A stretch of 64,000 nt of DNA from Methylophilus sp. 42 (GTDB lineage: Bacteria > Pseudomonadota > Gammaproteobacteria > Burkholderiales > Methylophilaceae), in the NCBI RefSeq assembly GCF_000384155.1, contig NZ_KB913031.1, forward strand, positions 1,991,092 through 2,055,091. The letters are read 5' to 3'. Position numbers and translations under genes: made by a program. The first letter of the stretch is position 1; each line of letters starts with the position of its first letter. Shown here piece after piece: positions 10,201 to 21,931 of the stretch. A model generated the notes under the pieces. It did no database searches and had not been told where the DNA came from. It worked only from the letters and a program-made list of their open reading frames with translations.

Positions 10201-10601
10201 TTCTGGCCTTTTTTGAGCATAAAAGTATGCGCCGCCAGGTAAGCCACCGGCGGCAACCTGAGCAACGCCGTCGCCATCGGCACGATCACGATATTGCTTT
10301 GGTTCTGGCTCAGTTGGTAGAGCGTCGCCAGACGTTCAGAGGTCAAGTCCGGGTGGGGCGAAAACACATCGTAAGGCAGTGTTTCCCAGTCCGGCAGTAA
10401 ATGTACCTGAATGTCTTTGCCAAAAAATGGAATCTCGTCCATCAGGCGTTGCGCTTCAAACGCACTCGCGGTGAGCACCACCAACGGTGTATTTGTTGCT
10501 TTTAAACCACAGGCCAGTTCGGCCAATGCCCGGCTATCCAGGCCCTGACTTTGAAAAGAAAAACGCTGCGGATGCCCGATAACGGGGAGTGAAACTGCCA
10601 T
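7209..10601 (-). CDS. mfd: Transcription-repair coupling factor Mfd
   Basis: 1130 residues, close to the ~1150 typical of Mfd. This DNA translocase displaces RNA polymerase stalled at lesions and recruits UvrA for nucleotide excision repair. The amino half is the UvrB-like region. The RNA polymerase-interacting domain lies around residues 470-540 (VVHEQHGVGRYKGL and following). The helicase motor follows, with Walker A GDVGFGKTE near residue 618, the DEEHRFG box, TATPIPRTL, and the RGRVGRS motif. The C-terminal domain is complete. It is convergent with the RTX protease gene and divergent from rpiA. The ATG start gives the expected MAVSLP...HPQRF amino end. Confidence 0.97.
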   Translation of the reverse strand: MAVSLPVIGHPQRFSFQSQGLDSRALAELACGLKATNTPLVVLTASAFEAQRLMDEIPFFGKDIQVHLLPDWETLPYDVFSPHPDLTSERLATLYQLSQNQSNIVIVPMATALLRLPPVAYLAAHTFMLKKGQKLDVDALRNQCAQAGYHHVSQVMGPGEFSVRGGLVDLYPMGSAFPYRIDLFDDEIETIRTFDIDTQRSVYPVPEIRMLPAREFPMDEAAITRFRSQFREYFEGDPQRAKIYKDVSKGTPSGGVEWYLPLFFEQTATLFDYLPAQTVLCLHGDLDKAAQTFWTDANSRYKLMAYDPEKPIMRPESLLQKADEFFKQTHAFALVNQQLDIKKSLPAVDVDRRAEQPLHKLQGFISQFGGRVLIAAESLGRRETIAQLFAEHGLTFSLAEDWAGFAQSNFPVMLGVAPLHQGLVDGELAVITEAELYASTVRQQRRRNQEKARNAEGMLKDLSELRLDDPVVHEQHGVGRYKGLVNIDFGEGETELLLIEYFGDDKLYVPVSQLFLISRYSGGPPESAPLHRLGSGQWDKAKKKALKQIRDTAAELLNLYAQRASRRGHAFTLSLHDYEAFCEGFPFEETPDQLEAIENVIKDMQSGRPMDRLVCGDVGFGKTEVALRAAFVAVMGGRQVAVLVPTTLLAEQHYQNFCDRFAEWPIKIAEISRFRTAKEQAEALKGLADGSIDIIIGTHRLIQKDVQFKNLGLAILDEEHRFGVRQKEQMKALRAEVDVLTLTATPIPRTLSMAMEGLREFSVISTPPQKRLAIKTFHTPYSDGIIREAVMREFKRGGQVYFLHNEVDTIYVMKEKLEKIVPEARIAIGHGQLRERELEHVMRDFYQQRANLLLCTTIVETGIDVPTANTMIINKADMFGLAQLHQLRGRVGRSHHQAYTYLLTDPDRNITPQAQKRLDAIQLLEDLGAGFHLAMHDLEIRGAGELLGDSQSGEMQEIGFNLYSDMLNHAVKQLKAGKEPDLDAPLGVTTEINLHTPALLPNNYCPDVHERLVIYKRLANCEDDDALDAMQEELIDRFGLLPESGEALIACHRLRIAAKPLGIIKVDASDTAIQLQFNVKADLDPMKLISLLQRDKRCRMNGPDKLRMTVHIGNLAHKMTMVKELLSQFN

Positions 10602-10642
10602 AAAAAGTTAGAATCTTATTGCTCAGGTTAGACGAGTATTTC

Positions 10643-10670
10643 TTGGCGAATCTGCCGAGTTTGCTATTAT
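10643..10670 (+). promoter_or_regulatory. Candidate sigma70 promoter for rpiA
   Basis: TTGGCG (10643-10648) and TATTAT (10665-10670) are separated by 16 bases in the mfd/rpiA divergent gap. This would leave a leader of about 75 bases. It is a pattern match only. Confidence 0.4.
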
Positions 10671-10751
10671 AACTGCAAGCGTCCACAGACAGTGACTGAA
10701 TGAAACGCAAGACGCCCGAGCGATTAAAGAGACCAGCACGGAGAACAATAT

Positions 10752-11426
10752 ATGAACGACAAACAAGCCGTCGCGCTGGAAGCCGCCAGCTACGTTAAAA
10801 ATGACATGATCGTAGGCCTGGGCACAGGATCCACAGCCAATTACTTTATCGACGCACTGGCCGAGCGCCAGCGCACCGAGAACTTACGCATCACCACCGT
10901 TGCCAGTTCCAATATCAGCATGATCAAGGCGCAATCCGCCGGACTCACCGTGCTGAGCTTATCGCAACTCAGCCAGATCGACCTGTATGTGGATGGTGCA
11001 GACGAAATCACACCAGACAATGCTTTACTCAAAGGCCGTGGCTATGACCTGGTGATGGAAAAGCTGCTGGCCAAGGCAGCCAAACAATTCATTGTGGTTG
11101 CAGATAAAAGCAAACTGGTTAGCCGTATTGGTGAAAACTTTGCGATCCCGATTGAAGTGATGCCTTTTGCCTGGCAGGCGGCCAAACGCAGCCTGGAAGC
11201 GATTGGCGGCGTCGGTGAGCTGCGCCAGAATGTGGCCAAAGACGGTTTATCTATCACCAGTTACGGCAGCCTGGTGCTCGACATGCGCTTTGATGCCAGC
11301 CTGGATGCCGATCGCTTGAATGCCTTGATTAACAATATCCCCGGCGTCATTGAACACGGCATTTTTGCCAAACTGGCAAGCACCATCCTGATTGCGGACC
11401 AAGGGCAGATTGAGACTCGCGTTTAA
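10752..11426 (+). CDS. rpiA: Ribose-5-phosphate isomerase A
   Basis: 224 residues, the usual RpiA length. It interconverts ribose 5-phosphate and ribulose 5-phosphate in the pentose phosphate pathway, which in ribulose-monophosphate methylotrophs also feeds formaldehyde fixation. Phosphate and substrate motifs are visible: GLGTGSTA near residues 22-29, DGADE near 81-85 with the catalytic aspartate and glutamate, and KGRG near 94-97. The ATG is preceded by GGAGA at a good distance. The next gene starts 16 bases downstream, so the two may be co-transcribed. Confidence 0.95.
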   Translation: MNDKQAVALEAASYVKNDMIVGLGTGSTANYFIDALAERQRTENLRITTVASSNISMIKAQSAGLTVLSLSQLSQIDLYVDGADEITPDNALLKGRGYDLVMEKLLAKAAKQFIVVADKSKLVSRIGENFAIPIEVMPFAWQAAKRSLEAIGGVGELRQNVAKDGLSITSYGSLVLDMRFDASLDADRLNALINNIPGVIEHGIFAKLASTILIADQGQIETRV

Positions 11427-11442
11427 GCGCCACTCAGGTCTT

Positions 11443-12912
11443 ATGCAGTTCTGTTCAGGCAAGTTAATATGGTCAGTGTGGTTGAAAACCATGCTGATCA
11501 CGCTATGTGTCACCTTGCTCGCCTGTAGTGACAACAGTAGCCAAAAACACCTGGCACAAACCAAACCCAAGCCAGATCCGTATACCATCCGCTTTGTCAC
11601 CATCAACAGCCCCAGTACTTACTTTATCGACAGCCAGAATAATTATGCCGGCCTGGAATATGACCTCGCCAAACGCTTTGTCGAATTTCTAGGCCCGCCC
11701 TACAAACTCGAATTCATTGTGGTCGACAGTTTTGCCAAAGTGTTCCCAACACTACTGAGGGGCGATGCTGACATTGCTGCGGCTGACATCAGCATCACAC
11801 CTGCACGCAAGCGCCAGGTCTTGTTTGGCCCATCCTTTAACCAGGTGCAGGCCATGGTGGTGTATAACCGGGACAAAAACAGCGAACCCAATAACGCCGA
11901 TGCCTTATTTGAAAAGCGCATTGTGCTGCCTAAAAGCACCAGCTTTGTTGAGCGCATGCGTGAGTTGCAATCAAAAGCACCGACACTCACCTGGAAAGAA
12001 ACGGACAAGCTCAGTTCTGAGCAACTGATCGAAGCCGTGGCACGTAATGAGATCGACTTTACGGTAGCAGACAATCACCTCATCGCCATCATGCAATATA
12101 ACTACCCGCAACTGGATGCGGGCATGATGCTGGGCCAGGCCGATAAAATTGGCTGGGCGCTCAACAAGTTACATGGTGAAGAACGACTGAAACAAGTACA
12201 GGCCTTTTTCAAGAAAATCGAAAAAGATGGCACGTTGCGTAACCTGCTGGACCGTTATCACGGCCACACCAAACGCTTGAAGCCTGTGGATGTCACCGCG
12301 TTTTTAAGCAAATCACAAACGCTGCTGCCCAGGTATGTGCGTTTATTTAAAGGCGCACAGGAGATCACTGACATAGACTGGCGCTTGCTGGCGGCATTAA
12401 GCTATCAGGAATCGCACTGGGACAATTACAGCACCTCGCCAACCAATGTGCGCGGTTTGATGATGCTGACCGAGCAAACCTCCAACATGATGAATGTCAC
12501 TGACCGGCTGGACCCTAAGCAAAGTGTGATGGCCGGCGCCAAATTCCTGTTATGGATGAAAGACCGCATTCCGTCACGCATCCCCGAGCCTGATCGCACC
12601 TTTATGACGCTGGCCGCCTACAATAATGGTGTTGGCCACCTGGAAGACGCGCGGATTATCGCGCAGAAACTAGGATTGAACCCTGACAGCTGGGCAGACG
12701 TGAAACGCGGCTACCAACTACTGAATGACCCGGCTTACTACGTCAACGCCAGGCATGGCTACTGTAGCTGTGGCGCGCCTGTGATTTACACCGAGCTGGT
12801 GAGAAGCTATTACCAGATCATGCAGAAATACTTCCCGATTTATGACCCCGGCGTAGATCCCTACAAGATTGCAGACATAAAAATGCCCTGGTTATTAGCC
12901 AAGGCATCTTAA
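11443..12912 (+). CDS. mltF: Membrane-bound lytic murein transglycosylase F-like lipoprotein
   Basis: 489 residues from the ATG at 11443; a longer TTG-initiated frame from 11392 would overlap rpiA and is less likely. It has an amino-terminal hydrophobic signal with lipobox LLAC, so it is probably an outer-membrane lipoprotein. Residues ~45-270 resemble a periplasmic solute-binding domain (TIRFVTINSP, GLEYDLAKRF, ADIAAADIS). From about residue 305 there is an SLT-type lysozyme-like domain with the catalytic glutamate in LSYQESHWD and later AAYNNGVGHL. This two-domain layout is that of MltF, which cleaves peptidoglycan to 1,6-anhydro-muropeptides. It is convergent with serS, 15 bases apart. Confidence 0.9.
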   Translation: MQFCSGKLIWSVWLKTMLITLCVTLLACSDNSSQKHLAQTKPKPDPYTIRFVTINSPSTYFIDSQNNYAGLEYDLAKRFVEFLGPPYKLEFIVVDSFAKVFPTLLRGDADIAAADISITPARKRQVLFGPSFNQVQAMVVYNRDKNSEPNNADALFEKRIVLPKSTSFVERMRELQSKAPTLTWKETDKLSSEQLIEAVARNEIDFTVADNHLIAIMQYNYPQLDAGMMLGQADKIGWALNKLHGEERLKQVQAFFKKIEKDGTLRNLLDRYHGHTKRLKPVDVTAFLSKSQTLLPRYVRLFKGAQEITDIDWRLLAALSYQESHWDNYSTSPTNVRGLMMLTEQTSNMMNVTDRLDPKQSVMAGAKFLLWMKDRIPSRIPEPDRTFMTLAAYNNGVGHLEDARIIAQKLGLNPDSWADVKRGYQLLNDPAYYVNARHGYCSCGAPVIYTELVRSYYQIMQKYFPIYDPGVDPYKIADIKMPWLLAKAS

Positions 12913-12927
12913 ACACCGCGATTAAGC

Positions 12928-14603
<1,676 letters not shown>

Positions 14604-14609
14604 AGTGGT

Positions 14610-14639
14610 TTTCTCTGTGAGCTCTGTGCCCTCTGTGGC
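14610..14639 (-). repeat. Right inverted-repeat arm (CACAGAG units)
   Basis: Inverted partner of 14222-14251. Read on the minus strand it has the same three CACAGAG units. It lies directly after the rarA stop codon. Confidence 0.75.
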
Positions 14640-14643
14640 CAAA

Positions 14644-15954
14644 CTACTTCTTGGCTTTTCTATCCAGTTCTTTCAGGTGCTGCAATTTTTCGCCTATTTT
14701 ACCTTCCAAACCACGTGGTGTGGGTTGGTAAAACGGCTGGGCTTCCAAATCATCTGGAAAGTAATGCTCGCCTGCCGCATAAGCGCCAGGCTCATTGTGC
14801 GCGTAACGATATTCTTTGCCGTAATCCAGCGCTTTCATCAGTTTGGTCGGCGCATTTCTCAGGTGTAGCGGCACCGGCCTGGATTTGTCTTGCGCCACAA
14901 AGGCCTTAGCCTGATTATAGGCCATATAGCCCGCGTTGCTTTTGGCGGCCACGGCCAGGTAAATCACCGCTTGCGCCAGCGCCAGCTCGCCTTCCGGACT
15001 GCCCAGGCGCTCAAATGTCAGCGCTGCGTCGTTCGCGATCTGCATGGCGCGTGGATCGGCCAGGCCGATATCTTCCCAAGCCATGCGGATAATGCGGCGC
15101 GCCAGGTACAAGGGCTCGGCACCTCCATCCAGCATACGCATCAACCAATAGAGCGCCGCGTCCGGGTTAGAGCCGCGCACGGATTTGTGCAATGCAGAAA
15201 TCTGGTCGTAAAAGGCTTCGCCACCTTTGTCAAACCGGCGCAACTTGCTGGCCATGGTCGACTGCAAAAAGGACTCGTCTATGCTGTCAATCTTGGCCGA
15301 GACAGCCCCATTGAACAAGCCTTCGGCAAAGTTGAGCAAGCGCCTGGCATCGCCGTCAGCGTAAGCCAATACTTGCTCGGTGACAGTGTCATCCAATGTG
15401 ACGTCTGGCGCCACCTTCAGCCGTGCGCGCTCCAGCAGTTCGGCTAGCTCTTCCTCAGTCAATGCATTCAGCACAAATACCTGAGCACGGCTCAGCAACG
15501 CACTGTTCACCTCAAATGAAGGGTTCTCGGTAGTTGCTCCAATAAACGTAATCAGGCCACTTTCAACATACGGTAAAAAAGCATCTTGCTGGCCTTTATT
15601 AAACCGGTGCACCTCATCGACAAACAAAATGGTGTTACGCCCGGTTTGTTGCAAGGTGTGCTCAGCACGCTCTACGGCTTCGCGGATATCTTTAATGCCC
15701 GACAACACAGCGGACAAAGGCACAAACTCAGCCTCTGCGGTTTGTGCAATCAGGCGTGCCAAGGTCGTTTTACCAACACCCGGTGGGCCCCATAAAATCA
15801 TGGACGGCAATTTGCCAGACTCAAACGCACGGCGTAAAGGTTTACCTTCACCGAGCAAATGCGTTTGCCCGACAACTTCGTCCAGGGTTTTGGGGCGCAA
15901 CTGCTCCGCAAGGGGCGCAGAAGCAGGCGTTTGTGGTTCAAACAGCGAGGACAT
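14644..15954 (-). CDS. rarA: Replication-associated recombination protein A (AAA+ ATPase)
   Basis: 436 residues, typical of RarA/MgsA. This clamp-loader-like AAA+ ATPase acts at stalled replication forks. It has Walker A GPPGVGKTTLAR near residues 57-68, Walker B in LFVDEVHRFNKGQQD, sensor 1 GATTENPSF, and the C-terminal MgsA tetramerisation region with YAHNEPGAYAAGEHYFPD. It follows lolA on the minus strand with 23 bases between them. Its stop lies just 5 bases from the right arm of the GxxExxY cassette. Confidence 0.95.
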   Translation of the reverse strand: MSSLFEPQTPASAPLAEQLRPKTLDEVVGQTHLLGEGKPLRRAFESGKLPSMILWGPPGVGKTTLARLIAQTAEAEFVPLSAVLSGIKDIREAVERAEHTLQQTGRNTILFVDEVHRFNKGQQDAFLPYVESGLITFIGATTENPSFEVNSALLSRAQVFVLNALTEEELAELLERARLKVAPDVTLDDTVTEQVLAYADGDARRLLNFAEGLFNGAVSAKIDSIDESFLQSTMASKLRRFDKGGEAFYDQISALHKSVRGSNPDAALYWLMRMLDGGAEPLYLARRIIRMAWEDIGLADPRAMQIANDAALTFERLGSPEGELALAQAVIYLAVAAKSNAGYMAYNQAKAFVAQDKSRPVPLHLRNAPTKLMKALDYGKEYRYAHNEPGAYAAGEHYFPDDLEAQPFYQPTPRGLEGKIGEKLQHLKELDRKAKK

Positions 15955-15977
15955 GGATAGCTTTGATGCGCAGGCGA

Positions 15978-16601
15978 TTACTCGCCCACCACATCTACCC
16001 CTTTGGGAATCGAGAACAGAAACTGGTTGGTATTCAGGCTTGGGTTGGCCTCAACATTGGAAAACACAATATGCGTGCTTTGCCCAAAAGCATCCACCAG
16101 GCGCATTTCGGCCAATTTGCTATGGTCAAACGAGATAATCACCACCTGAAAACCGCTGTCTTTCTGCTTGGGTTTAGCCTGCACGCGCTGCAGCCCTTCA
16201 AAGTCGAGCAAACGCGAGAGGCGGAAGCTTTCTTCCACATTTGGCCCACCTGCCAACAATGCGGCCGGACTGGTACCCAGCACTTTATCCACCGTGCGCA
16301 CCGTGACTTGTTGCAAATCAACATCGAACAAAAACACCTGACGGCCATCGCTAATAATTTGCTGCTCGTAAGGCTTTTGATAATCCCAGCGAAACTTGTT
16401 CGGGCGCTGCAACAACATGGTGCCGTTGACCTCTTGCAATTTGCGCCCTTTTTGGTCAAACACCGTTTGCTTGAAGTTAGCACGCATGGCTTGTGTGCTT
16501 TGATAAAACTGTTTTAAATCATCGACGCCATCGGCCAATGCTGCTGACATCACACACCAGCCGCTCAATACGATCAGCGCTTTGATCAATTTTTTATTCA
16601 T
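15978..16601 (-). CDS. lolA: Outer-membrane lipoprotein carrier protein LolA
   Basis: 207 residues with a cleavable signal peptide ending near ALA-DGVDD (about residue 24). LolA is the periplasmic chaperone that carries lipoproteins from the LolCDE complex to LolB. The LolA-family pattern is visible: [38 protein letters not shown] and [13 protein letters not shown]. Its ATG overlaps the 3' end of ftsK by 8 bases, so translation is probably coupled. The ftsK-lolA-rarA order is conserved in proteobacteria. Confidence 0.94.
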   Translation of the reverse strand: MNKKLIKALIVLSGWCVMSAALADGVDDLKQFYQSTQAMRANFKQTVFDQKGRKLQEVNGTMLLQRPNKFRWDYQKPYEQQIISDGRQVFLFDVDLQQVTVRTVDKVLGTSPAALLAGGPNVEESFRLSRLLDFEGLQRVQAKPKQKDSGFQVVIISFDHSKLAEMRLVDAFGQSTHIVFSNVEANPSLNTNQFLFSIPKGVDVVGE

Positions 16602-18906
16602 GGTCCCCTCCAGCTTTTACCAGTACTTCACGGTTGCCATTACTTTGCATGGCAGAGACCAGTCCGGCACGTTCCATATCCTCAATTAACCTCGCAGCAC
16701 GGTTGTAACCGATGCGCAGTTGGCGTTGCACCGATGAAATTGAAGCACGGCGTGTCTTCAACACAATGGCCACCGCTTCATCATACAACGGGTCTTTTTC
16801 ACCGCCAGCATCACTGCCACCCGGCAAGGCATCCATATCGCCGCCCTCAGTCTCATTGGTGAGAATGCCTTCGATGTAGTTTGGTTCGCCTTGTGCCTTG
16901 AGGAAATTGACCACATTATGCACTTCGCCATCACTGACAAACGCGCCATGAATACGTTGCGGATAACCGCTGCCTGGCGGCAGGTAAAGCATATCGCCCT
17001 GCCCCAGCAAAGTTTCTGCGCCCATCTGATCCAGGATGGTGCGCGAGTCAATCTTACTCGACACCTGGAACGCCACGCGTGTCGGCACGTTCGCTTTAAT
17101 CAAGCCAGTAATCACGTCTACCGATGGCCGCTGTGTCGCAAGCACCAGGTGGATGCCTGAAGCACGCGCTTTTTGCGCCAGTCGTGCAATCAGTTCTTCC
17201 ACTTTTTTGCCCACCACCATCATCAGGTCGGCCAATTCGTCGATCATCACCACGATCAATGGCATTTCTTCCAATGGCTCCGGTTCATCCGGCGTTAAGC
17301 TGAACGGGTGCGGAATCGAGACGCCCTGCTTTTTCGCTTCCTGTATCTTCTGGTTATACCCGGCCAGGTTACGCACACCCAGCGTAGACATCAGTTTGTA
17401 ACGACGCTCCATCTCTGCCACGCACCAGTTCAATGCGTTAGCGGCCTGGCGCATATCAGTCACCACCGGCGCCAGCAGATGCGGGATACCTTCATAGACT
17501 GAAAGCTCTAGCATTTTCGGATCGATCAGGATCATGCGCACGCGACTGGCTTCTGACTTATACAACAAGCTTAAAATGAGGGCGTTAATCGCCACCGACT
17601 TACCGGAACCGGTGGTACCTGCCACCAGCACATGCGGCATTTTCGCCAGGTCGGCCACAATCGGCTTGCCAGCAATATCTTTACCCATGGCAATTGCCAG
17701 CGGTGAGCTCTGGTCGGCATAAGCCTGACTACCCATGATTTCAGACAGCGACACAATCTGGCGTTTAGGGTTAGGAATCTCCAGGCCCATAAAGCTTTTA
17801 CCTGGGATGGTTTCGACCACGCGCACACTGATCACAGACAGCGCCCGCGCCAGGTCTTTGGCCAGGTTGGTGATCTGGCTACCCTTCACGCCGGGGGCCG
17901 GGTCCAGCTCATAGCGTGTAATCACCGGGCCAGGTTGTGCCGTGACCACTTTGACTTCAATGCCAAAGTCCATCAGCTTGCGCTCGATCAGGCGCGAGGT
18001 GAAATCCAGTGTTTCGGCAGATTGCAACTCAACCGACTGGTTAGGCGCATCCAGCAAATGCAGTGGCGGCAAGCCTTCCTGCTCAATCGCGGCAAACAAC
18101 ACAGCCTGCTTTTCTTTGACCACGCGCTCGCTGGGCTCTATAACCACTTCTGGCACCGTAATCTCGACCGGCTTTCGGTCTTCAACCCGCTTGCGCTCGG
18201 CTTCGACAAACTCTTCTCGTGCCTGCAATGCCTGGCGACCCACTTTACGGTCCTGACTATCCTGGTATTTGAGCAGGCTCCACTGGTAAAACTGGATCAC
18301 CCACTCGCCCAATTGCTCGCTCATGGCAATCAGTGACCAGCTGGTAAACAGGCTGAACGAGATGGCAAACAACACCAGCAACAGCATGGTCGAGCCAGCA
18401 AATCCAAACATGTTGCGTAGCAGATGATCAATGCCACTACCAATCACGCCACCTTGCTTAAGCGGAAAATCGGCCGGAAAACTCACCAGGTGACCGGACT
18501 CAAGCGCCGCTGACGCCAGTAGCATCAAGGCAAAGCCGACGCCATTCAACCACCAGTCATGTTTTTCAACCGGGTCCAGATGCAAGCGCTGATACATGAG
18601 CCAGACCATGTAAAAGGCCAGCACCACAAACCACCACGATGAAAAACCAAATAAGGAGAGGAAAATATCTGACACCCAGGCGCCCACAGTCCCGCCCGCA
18701 TTGTGGATGATGTCATGTTCGCCAATCGCATGTGTCCAGCCTGGATCTTCATGCGAATAAGTCGCTAAAATCACCGCCAGGAACACGCCCAATGCGGCCA
18801 GCGCAATCCATGACACCTCACGCAGCAGTTTGGCATCACGCAGCTGTTTCTCCGTCGAAACTTTTTCAAGACGGACGTTAGCAACTTTTTTCTTATTAAA
18901 AAACAA
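16594..18906 (-). CDS. ftsK: DNA translocase FtsK
   Basis: 770 residues. FtsK couples chromosome dimer resolution to cell division at the septum. The amino third has about four membrane segments (for example [19 protein letters not shown] and [13 protein letters not shown]). A charged linker follows, then the RecA-like motor with Walker [10 protein letters not shown] near residue 430, Walker [16 protein letters not shown], and a C-terminal winged-helix gamma domain ([23 protein letters not shown]) that reads KOPS sequences. The linker is short compared with E. coli FtsK, as in many bacteria. The start codon is TTG (18904-18906), with an AAAGAGA-type ribosome site upstream; no in-frame ATG lies before the first membrane helix. 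Confidence 0.95.
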   Translation of the reverse strand: MFFNKKKVANVRLEKVSTEKQLRDAKLLREVSWIALAALGVFLAVILATYSHEDPGWTHAIGEHDIIHNAGGTVGAWVSDIFLSLFGFSSWWFVVLAFYMVWLMYQRLHLDPVEKHDWWLNGVGFALMLLASAALESGHLVSFPADFPLKQGGVIGSGIDHLLRNMFGFAGSTMLLLVLFAISFSLFTSWSLIAMSEQLGEWVIQFYQWSLLKYQDSQDRKVGRQALQAREEFVEAERKRVEDRKPVEITVPEVVIEPSERVVKEKQAVLFAAIEQEGLPPLHLLDAPNQSVELQSAETLDFTSRLIERKLMDFGIEVKVVTAQPGPVITRYELDPAPGVKGSQITNLAKDLARALSVISVRVVETIPGKSFMGLEIPNPKRQIVSLSEIMGSQAYADQSSPLAIAMGKDIAGKPIVADLAKMPHVLVAGTTGSGKSVAINALILSLLYKSEASRVRMILIDPKMLELSVYEGIPHLLAPVVTDMRQAANALNWCVAEMERRYKLMSTLGVRNLAGYNQKIQEAKKQGVSIPHPFSLTPDEPEPLEEMPLIVVMIDELADLMMVVGKKVEELIARLAQKARASGIHLVLATQRPSVDVITGLIKANVPTRVAFQVSSKIDSRTILDQMGAETLLGQGDMLYLPPGSGYPQRIHGAFVSDGEVHNVVNFLKAQGEPNYIEGILTNETEGGDMDALPGGSDAGGEKDPLYDEAVAIVLKTRRASISSVQRQLRIGYNRAARLIEDMERAGLVSAMQSNGNREVLVKAGGDHE

Positions 18907-18960
18907 TATGTTGTCTCTTTCTTTGCAAGAGTGAACTTAAATGATTATAGCAAAATCAAA

Positions 18961-18989
18961 TTGCAGTCAGGGAGACGAGGTTCTAAAAT
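18961..18989 (+). promoter_or_regulatory. Candidate sigma70 promoter for dps
   Basis: TTGCAG (18961-18966) and TAAAAT (18984-18989) are separated by exactly 17 bases, about 40 bases upstream of the dps ATG. The geometry is good, though I have no experimental support. Confidence 0.5.
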
Positions 18990-19028
18990 AAACAAATCAC
19001 ATCTATAAATCACACCCATGGAGAGCAT

Positions 19029-19490
19029 ATGGATATCGGAATTAACAATGAAAATCGCCAGGAAATCGCGCAGGGTTTGTCCAAACTGCTGGCTGACACC
19101 TACACTTTATATTTGAAAACGCACTATTTTCATTGGAACGTCACTGGACCAATGTTCAACACTTTGCATCTGATGTTTGAAACCCAGTACACCGAGCTGG
19201 CACTGGCGGTTGACCTGGTGGCGGAGCGTATTCGTTCATTGGGCGTGTATGCACCTGGCACCTATGCCCAGTTTGCCAAACTGACCTCGATTGAAGAAAC
19301 CATTGATGTGCCTAAAGCCAACGACATGATCCGTGAACTGGTTGCTGGTCACGAAGCAGTCTGTCGCACGGCGCGCAGTGTATTCCCGGCAGCAGAAAAA
19401 GCCTCGGACGAAGCCACCGCTGACTTATTGACCCAACGCCTGCAACTGCATGAAAAAACAGCGTGGATGTTACGGAGCTTGCTTGAGTAA
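19029..19490 (+). CDS. dps: Dps-family ferritin-like DNA-protection protein
   Basis: 153 residues, within the Dps size range. Dps forms dodecamers that oxidise and store iron and protect DNA under oxidative stress or starvation. The ferroxidase-site residues are visible in the first helices: [13 protein letters not shown] (His and following Trp) and [20 protein letters not shown] (Asp/Glu pattern), followed by RSLG. A GGAGAG ribosome site precedes the ATG. It is transcribed divergently from ftsK and a good promoter match lies upstream. trxB follows about 110 bases downstream, with a hairpin between them. Confidence 0.93.
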   Translation: MDIGINNENRQEIAQGLSKLLADTYTLYLKTHYFHWNVTGPMFNTLHLMFETQYTELALAVDLVAERIRSLGVYAPGTYAQFAKLTSIEETIDVPKANDMIRELVAGHEAVCRTARSVFPAAEKASDEATADLLTQRLQLHEKTAWMLRSLLE

Positions 19491-19525
19491 GGCGACTGAA
19501 ACCTTTCTTTAAAGACATTAAGTGA

Positions 19526-20549
<1,024 letters not shown>

Positions 20550-20570
20550 ATCTAGCTGCTGAAATGAAGA

Positions 20571-20594
20571 AGCGCACCCCGGTGCGCTTTTTTA
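20571..20594 (+). terminator. Rho-independent terminator after trxB
   Basis: Stem AGCGCACC / GGTGCGCT with a very short CC loop, followed by a T-run (TTTTTTATTTTT), 21 bases after the trxB stop. Confidence 0.85.
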
Positions 20595-20622
20595 TTTTTA
20601 AATTAAACATTAAAATCAAACC

Positions 20623-21168
20623 ATGTCACACGAGTTGCCGGACAAAGACGAAGATGATCTGACACTGTTTCACGAAGCAGTCAAAGGCGCACGCCCAGTC
20701 AAAACCAATCGTATTTCGCATGCGCCCAAAAAACCGAAACCGATCCCGCGGCAACTGATTAAAGACGAACAACAAGCGCTGGTGGATTCGCTGAGCGACC
20801 ACTATATTCCAGCCCACGAACTCGAAAGCGGCGAAGAGTTACTGTATTTGCGCGATGGCCAGTCACCCATGGTGCTGAGCAAACTGCGGCGTGGCCATTG
20901 GGTGGTGCAGGCACACATAGATTTGCATGGCCTGATCAGCGATGAAGCCAGGTTATATGTGTCTGAATTTATTGCTGATTGCAAAAAACGCGGCTTGCGC
21001 TGCGTGCGCATTGTGCATGGCAAAGGCCTGGGCTCGCGTAACAAAGAACCCGTGCTCAAACACAAATTGCGCAACTGGCTGATGCAAAAAGATGAAGTCA
21101 TTGCCTATGCCCAGGCGCGCGCCAACGATGGCGGCAGCGGTGCCGTAATTGTGCTGCTCAAAGCATAA
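20623..21168 (+). CDS. Smr-domain protein (SmrA-like)
   Basis: 181 residues. The amino half is charged and probably flexible. The carboxyl half is a Smr domain with the signature IDLHGLISDEAR near residues 93-104, then RCVRIVHGKGLGS and PVLKHKLRNWL. Smr domains, first seen at the end of MutS2, have nicking or RNA-cleaving activity in several proteins. The stand-alone proteobacterial form is often called SmrA, but its physiological role is unclear. I saw no clear ribosome site. It is convergent with the glycine-zipper gene. Confidence 0.85.
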   Translation: MSHELPDKDEDDLTLFHEAVKGARPVKTNRISHAPKKPKPIPRQLIKDEQQALVDSLSDHYIPAHELESGEELLYLRDGQSPMVLSKLRRGHWVVQAHIDLHGLISDEARLYVSEFIADCKKRGLRCVRIVHGKGLGSRNKEPVLKHKLRNWLMQKDEVIAYAQARANDGGSGAVIVLLKA

Positions 21169-21212
21169 ACGCGATGCCATGGCGGGCACCGCGCTTATTA
21201 ACAGCCATGCAT

Positions 21213-21806
21213 TTACCAATATTGGCGATGCTGGCGTGGGCCATGCCCCCTCATCGCGGCTGGACGATAGCCAGGGGCTGGCATAGGTTGAATCTGCACC
21301 ACATTCGGTCTGACTAATACGGCCACATCCAACACCGGGCCTGGGTCACGGTCCATCATGGTTGAATATTGACGGCCCTGATATTCGTAATTCACCATAT
21401 AGCCTGTGGTCACCGTTTGCCACTGGTCTACCATCACACATTGCTCAATCGGGCGCGTCACGATGCGTTCGTTACCATAGGTATTCTGGTTACCGACACG
21501 GTCACCCACAATCGCCCCCACACCTGCGCCTACCGCAGCGGCCGCAATACGGCCATTACCACGGCCAATAGTACTGCCTAACAAACCACCGGCGACACCA
21601 CCGACAATCGCGCCCGTGTTAGATCGATTAGATTCATACACACTTTCACGCACATATTCGGTACGGCATTCCTGGCGTGGCTGGTTGATTTGTTGCACTT
21701 GCGGTGCGACCGACAACACTCTGGCCCGGTCAATATATTCGGCATCGGCAAATGCACTCTGGCTCGCCGCCATCATAACTACGCTGGATAAGATTAATTT
21801 ACGCAT
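21213..21806 (-). CDS. Glycine-zipper 2TM-domain envelope protein
   Basis: 197 residues from the ATG at 21806, chosen because an AGAGGA ribosome site precedes it and a signal peptide follows (MRKLILSSVVMMAASQSAFA). After the signal comes a region with CRTEYVRESVYES. A glycine-zipper segment follows (GAIVGGVAGGLLGSTIGRG ... VGAGVGAIVGDRVGN) that in this family inserts in or packs against the membrane. The carboxyl part, with QCVMVDQWQTVTTGYMVNYEYQG, resembles other SlyB/17-kDa-antigen-like envelope proteins. Its precise role is unknown. Confidence 0.78.
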   Translation of the reverse strand: MRKLILSSVVMMAASQSAFADAEYIDRARVLSVAPQVQQINQPRQECRTEYVRESVYESNRSNTGAIVGGVAGGLLGSTIGRGNGRIAAAAVGAGVGAIVGDRVGNQNTYGNERIVTRPIEQCVMVDQWQTVTTGYMVNYEYQGRQYSTMMDRDPGPVLDVAVLVRPNVVQIQPMPAPGYRPAAMRGHGPRQHRQYW

Positions 21807-21931
21807 CCTAGCTTTCCTCTCTTGAAGCACACTGCTTAATGCAGTTATGTTGTTAACGTGCATTCAATCATGAGAGATGACGAAGAGATGTATCGAAGCC
21901 GGGAGAATTTTGTATCTGGGCAGATACAGTG

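Noticed and set aside
9588-10400. 270-codon open frame opposite mfd
   Set aside because: It lies wholly inside a well-conserved gene on the other strand and resembles no protein.
11392-11442. TTG-initiated extension of the lytic transglycosylase gene
   Set aside because: It overlaps the 3' end of rpiA and places extra charged residues before the lipoprotein signal; the ATG at 11443 fits better.
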